DNA of 64,000 bases from Paenibacillus algicola (lineage in GTDB: Bacteria; Bacillota; Bacilli; Paenibacillales; Paenibacillaceae). The DNA lies in the NCBI RefSeq assembly GCF_005577435.1, contig NZ_CP040396.1, positions 2,228,501-2,292,500 on the forward strand, written 5' to 3'. Position numbers and translations under genes: made by a program. Numbering within the stretch: the first letter of the stretch is position 1; each line of letters opens with the position of its first letter. This document shows, piece after piece, positions 61,359 to 64,000 of this stretch. The notes beneath the pieces were generated by a model, which saw nothing but the letters and a program-made list of their open reading frames with translations, had not been told where the DNA came from and made no database searches.

Positions 61359-62072
61359 ATGACACCGAAGGTGACAATCGTCATTCCATTTTATAACTGC
61401 CCATATATTGAGCATGCCTTGTCCAGTGCCTGCGGACAGACCTACCCTAATGTCGAGGTGGTTGTTGTGGATGACGGTTCTTCCCAGCATAGCCATCGGA
61501 TTACACCCTTTCGGGACTCCATTCACTATCTGGGCAAAAAAAACGGAGGCACCGCCAGTGCGCTGAATCACGGCATTCTGCATGCCTCCGGAGAATATAT
61601 CGCATGGCTCAGCTCGGATGATCTGTTTCATTACAGCAAGCTGGAGCAGCAAATGGCCTTCATGCAGGAATACGGACTTCAAGTGAGCTACACCGATTTC
61701 TCTACCATTGACAGCAAGCATGCCATTACGCGTCCTACCTGCGGGATACCCATGAGCGGAACCGCTGATCTTGCGCGCCAGCTTACGTATAGCAATCCGG
61801 TGAACGGCTGCACCGTCGTCGCAAGCAAGGATTTGTTCATGAGCCTTGGCCTGTTCAATGAACGGCTGCGTTACACTCATGATTACGACATGTGGGTACG
61901 GATGATTCTGCACGGCGCACGGTTTGGTTATTTGCATGAGCCACTTACCCTGTACCGGGTTCATTCCGGGATGGGAACGGTCCGGCATAAGAAAACGATT
62001 TTGCGAGAATACGGAAAGCTTAAGAAAATGTACAGAGCCAGCCTGAATCAAAGGTGGGCACTGGGCGGGTGA
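61359..62072 (+). CDS. Family 2 glycosyltransferase
   Basis: 237 residues, GT-A fold. KVTIVIPFYNCPYIEHALSSACGQTYPNVEVVVVDDGSS is the classic start; SASGEYIAWLSSDD-type motif (ASGEYIAWLSSDDLF) holds the metal-binding DxD equivalent. It transfers a sugar from an NDP donor. AAGGAGGG 8 bp before ATG 61359 decides the start; an upstream in-frame ATG at 61329 overlaps that site. First gene of a cluster that continues past the window end. Confidence 0.92.
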   Translation: MTPKVTIVIPFYNCPYIEHALSSACGQTYPNVEVVVVDDGSSQHSHRITPFRDSIHYLGKKNGGTASALNHGILHASGEYIAWLSSDDLFHYSKLEQQMAFMQEYGLQVSYTDFSTIDSKHAITRPTCGIPMSGTADLARQLTYSNPVNGCTVVASKDLFMSLGLFNERLRYTHDYDMWVRMILHGARFGYLHEPLTLYRVHSGMGTVRHKKTILREYGKLKKMYRASLNQRWALGG

Positions 62073-62082
62073 GGAGAGAAAG

Positions 62083-63306
62083 ATGAGAATACTGCTGGCT
62101 ACGATGTGGCTTGTGCCTCATGTTGGAGGGGTCTGGAACTTTATGCAGCAGCTGCATGACCGGCTCGTGATGATGGGGCATCAGGTAGACCTATTGGGCA
62201 ATAGCCCGGACTACTCATCCTATTATCTTGTCAACCAAGGGCGGGAGCTGCCCAAGGAGCTCCTGCTGCCGATGCTGCGAACGAAACTGAATCTGGTGAC
62301 AGCACCGATTGTGAACAGCGAAAGCTATCTAAAATACTACGAATTTGAACGTTATAGTCTGGAGCTGGCAGCAGCTTTTTTTGGACTGGATCACTACGAC
62401 ATCATCCACACACAGGATATCTTCGCAGCCCGCGCACTGTATCGGGTGAAGCCCAAGCACATCCCGCTCATCTCACAGGTGCACGGGTCGGTTGCCCGGG
62501 AGATGCATGAGCATTTTCGCAAGCGTCCTGAGCTGCAGGTAGCCAACGGCTCTCCAACCTGGAACTACTACCCGGAGATGGAATTTCAATCCGCGATGTC
62601 CTCCGATCTGACAGTAACGGCGAATCAATGGAGCAAGAACATCCTCGTGAAAGAATACGGTGTAGCGTCAGAGCGGATTCAGGTATTGCCTTATGGCATT
62701 GAAACTGAGGCGTTCTATGACAAAATGGCGCGAGGTACTCTGATCCAGCGGCCCCCTGGCAAAAAAGTGTTCATTTTTCCGGCCAGACTCGTTCCTGTCA
62801 AAGGGATTGATGTGCTGCTTGCCGCGCTCGCCATCGTGGCTCGCCGAAGATCCGATTGGGTATGCTGGATCGTTGGTGACGGAGAGCTTATGGCGTCGCT
62901 TCAGGCGTTGACGCAGCAGCTGGGCCTGCAGGAGTACGTTATATTTCACGGGGCACGAAATGACATCCCGGCTCTGCTGGGGCAATCGGATATTTTCGTT
63001 CATACCTGTGTGCAGGACAACCAGCCGTATTCCGTGATGGAGGCACAGCTGGCGGGCTTGCCATGCGTAGTGTCCAACGCGGGAGGGCTGCCGGAAATGG
63101 TGCAGGAGGGAGTCACCGGACTGATCAGTCAGGTGGGAGATGCCGGAGCCATTGCAGAGCAGCTGATACTGCTCTTGGCCAACGATGAGTATCGTCAAGC
63201 CCTGGGCAGAAATGGCCAGGCATATGCGAATGAGGTCTGGTCCATGGATCGAATGATGGAGCAGATGATTATGACCTATCATGAAGTTCTGGCACGAAAA
63301 ATATAA
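62083..63306 (+). CDS. Family 4 (GT-B) glycosyltransferase
   Basis: 407 residues. The N-terminal GT4 domain has the open Gly motif (PHVGGVWNFMQQLHDRL), and the C-terminal Glycos_transf_1 domain has FPARLVPVKGIDVLLAAL, GARNDIPALLGQSDIFVHT and the E-x7-E-like motif EAQLAGLPCVVSNAGGLPEMV. GAGGAGAG precedes the ATG, 10 bp after the GT2 gene. Likely acts in synthesis of a surface glycan or glycoprotein. Confidence 0.92.
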   Translation: MRILLATMWLVPHVGGVWNFMQQLHDRLVMMGHQVDLLGNSPDYSSYYLVNQGRELPKELLLPMLRTKLNLVTAPIVNSESYLKYYEFERYSLELAAAFFGLDHYDIIHTQDIFAARALYRVKPKHIPLISQVHGSVAREMHEHFRKRPELQVANGSPTWNYYPEMEFQSAMSSDLTVTANQWSKNILVKEYGVASERIQVLPYGIETEAFYDKMARGTLIQRPPGKKVFIFPARLVPVKGIDVLLAALAIVARRRSDWVCWIVGDGELMASLQALTQQLGLQEYVIFHGARNDIPALLGQSDIFVHTCVQDNQPYSVMEAQLAGLPCVVSNAGGLPEMVQEGVTGLISQVGDAGAIAEQLILLLANDEYRQALGRNGQAYANEVWSMDRMMEQMIMTYHEVLARKI

Positions 63307-63324
63307 CGACAGGAGGGCTGTCAT

Positions 63325-63492
63325 ATGAATCCGGATGCCTATCAGGTCATCAGCGACCTCTATAATCGGTGGTTTGCCGTTCAGACCTCCAATCCCGAGC
63401 TCTTGGTGGATTATGTCGTATGGAATCAGATCGTCTCCGCTCTGCCCAAAGATTACGTACTGCCGGACCCGCTGATTTACAATATCGGCTAA
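63325..63492 (+). CDS. Small protein of unknown function in the glycosyltransferase cluster
   Basis: 55 residues, starting MNPDAYQVISDLYNRWF and ending LIYNIG. Rich in aromatic residues (Tyr, Trp, Phe) and Pro in the second half. No signal peptide. ACAGGAGGG lies 8 bp before the ATG, and it sits 18 bp after one glycosyltransferase gene and 35 bp before another small gene, so it is very likely translated. I do not recognise the family. Confidence 0.65.
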   Translation: MNPDAYQVISDLYNRWFAVQTSNPELLVDYVVWNQIVSALPKDYVLPDPLIYNIG

Positions 63493-63527
63493 GCGAGGTT
63501 CTGGTCTGTACAAGGAGGTCATTCATC

Positions 63528-63866
63528 ATGTCGGTATTTCGCTTGGAAGCTGCACCCTTTAGCCCCATTGATGCCAGATACATTCAAAGCAGTGATCTAT
63601 ATATCAGTAACCATGGCAGTGAGCCTTTTGATGTGCTGGTTCACGGATATTATCCGGATGGGAGCATATTCTATGTCACCTTGGTCCACGCCGCTGCCGG
63701 AAGCACGGTCAGCCTTCCTGATATTTATAATCACCACCGGGCGTTTAGCCTGCTGCTAGTAACAAACATTAACACCTCTCTTACGACCGGCATTACTGTC
63801 TATGCCAAGGACCAGGGACAGTTGATCGCGGTGTTCTCCAATTCCCACTTCAGTGTGATGGAATAA
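63528..63866 (+). CDS. Small beta-rich protein of unknown function
   Basis: 112 residues, no signal peptide or membrane helix, mostly alternating strand-like segments (SDLYISNHGSEPFDVLVHGYYPDGSIFYVTLVHA, FSLLLVTNINTSLTTGITVYAKDQGQLIAVFSN), rich in Ser/Thr/His/Tyr and lacking Cys. CAAGGAGGT 9 bp before ATG 63528 decides the start over longer open frames. Between glycosyltransferase genes, it might be a structural or coat-type protein glycosylated by them; this is a guess. Confidence 0.65.
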   Translation: MSVFRLEAAPFSPIDARYIQSSDLYISNHGSEPFDVLVHGYYPDGSIFYVTLVHAAAGSTVSLPDIYNHHRAFSLLLVTNINTSLTTGITVYAKDQGQLIAVFSNSHFSVME

Positions 63867-63886
63867 AGAAGGGAGGCCTGCTAAAG

Positions 63887-64000
63887 ATGAAGGTATTATT
63901 TGTTTATTATACTCCGAGCGGCGGGGTTGAGACCTTGAATCGGCAACGCTGCCGTGCGCTTCGATTAGCGGGCATTGAAGCGCACTGCTTGTATTATACT
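63887..64000 (+). CDS. Glycosyltransferase start (3' end outside window)
   Basis: 38 residues visible, starting MKVLFVYYTPSGGVETLNRQR. The Gly-Gly-Val-Glu-Thr loop after a beta strand is the N-terminal signature of GT4 glycosyltransferases. GAAGGGAGG lies upstream of the ATG. It extends the cluster beyond the window. Confidence 0.75.
   Translation, partial: MKVLFVYYTPSGGVETLNRQRCRALRLAGIEAHCLYYT

Overview
The window reads as chromosomal DNA of an endospore-forming Firmicute, most likely Paenibacillus or a close relative. Evidence for this: a roughly 50% GC look, strong GGAGG-type ribosome binding sites with many TTG/GTG starts, spore and germination genes (cwlJ, gerQ, tlp), a sigma-W-type promoter before pspA, and many Paenibacillus-like conserved hypothetical genes. 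I saw no rRNA, tRNA or CRISPR.

Layout. 1-5.6 kb: end of an MFS transporter, an orphan phosphonate-type ABC ATPase, an FG-GAP-like lipoprotein, a two-component pair and an acetyltransferase. 5.6-12.4 kb: glycogen locus, with glgC divergent from glgB-glgA and convergent with a cytosolic neopullulanase-type alpha-glycosidase. 12.6-16.5 kb: amino-acid ABC importer with a fused binding protein and permease, a LysM-3D wall protein and a polysaccharide deacetylase. 16.6-20.3 kb: an NamA-type ene-reductase and an envelope-stress operon pspA-DUF350-DUF4178-DUF4247 behind a perfect TGAAAC-N16-CGTA promoter. 20.3-23.1 kb: a PhoX-type phosphatase followed by its own tatA-tatC, with a Pho-box-like repeat upstream. 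23.1-29.5 kb: molybdenum functions (moeA, mobB, modA, modB) interleaved with a XerS-type recombinase, an acetyltransferase and an aldo/keto reductase.

27.8-41.0 kb is the most unusual part. Three 28-bp sites in one orientation (27782, 35983, 40974) carry an identical right arm, TTATGTAAACT, which is the XerD-side arm of Bacillus dif, while their left arms differ. The middle site overlaps the stop codon of a second tyrosine recombinase. Between the first two sites lie modAB, a decayed Tn3-family element with recognisable 38-bp ends and a passenger gene, a small lipoprotein, an AbrB/RelE-type toxin-antitoxin pair and that recombinase. I infer a Xer/dif-exploiting integrative element, or a tandem set of them. 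Between the second and third sites lie ldh, a LysE exporter, tlp, an Asp-box lipoprotein, a DUF2500 protein and an SDR.

41-64 kb: copC-copD; a UgpB/A/E-type sugar-phosphate importer without its ATPase; cwlJ-gerQ with a sigma-E-like promoter; a CNNM/CorC protein; a secreted small protein; a roughly 270-bp MITE-like element; an ECF sigma/DUF4367 anti-sigma pair; an MHYT sensor kinase; two tandem M29 aminopeptidases; a UbiD-family decarboxylase; a KtrB potassium channel; an EamA exporter; and the start of a glycosyltransferase cluster with two small unknown proteins, which runs off the window.

All calls come from reading the sequence and from family knowledge. No database search or structure prediction was run.
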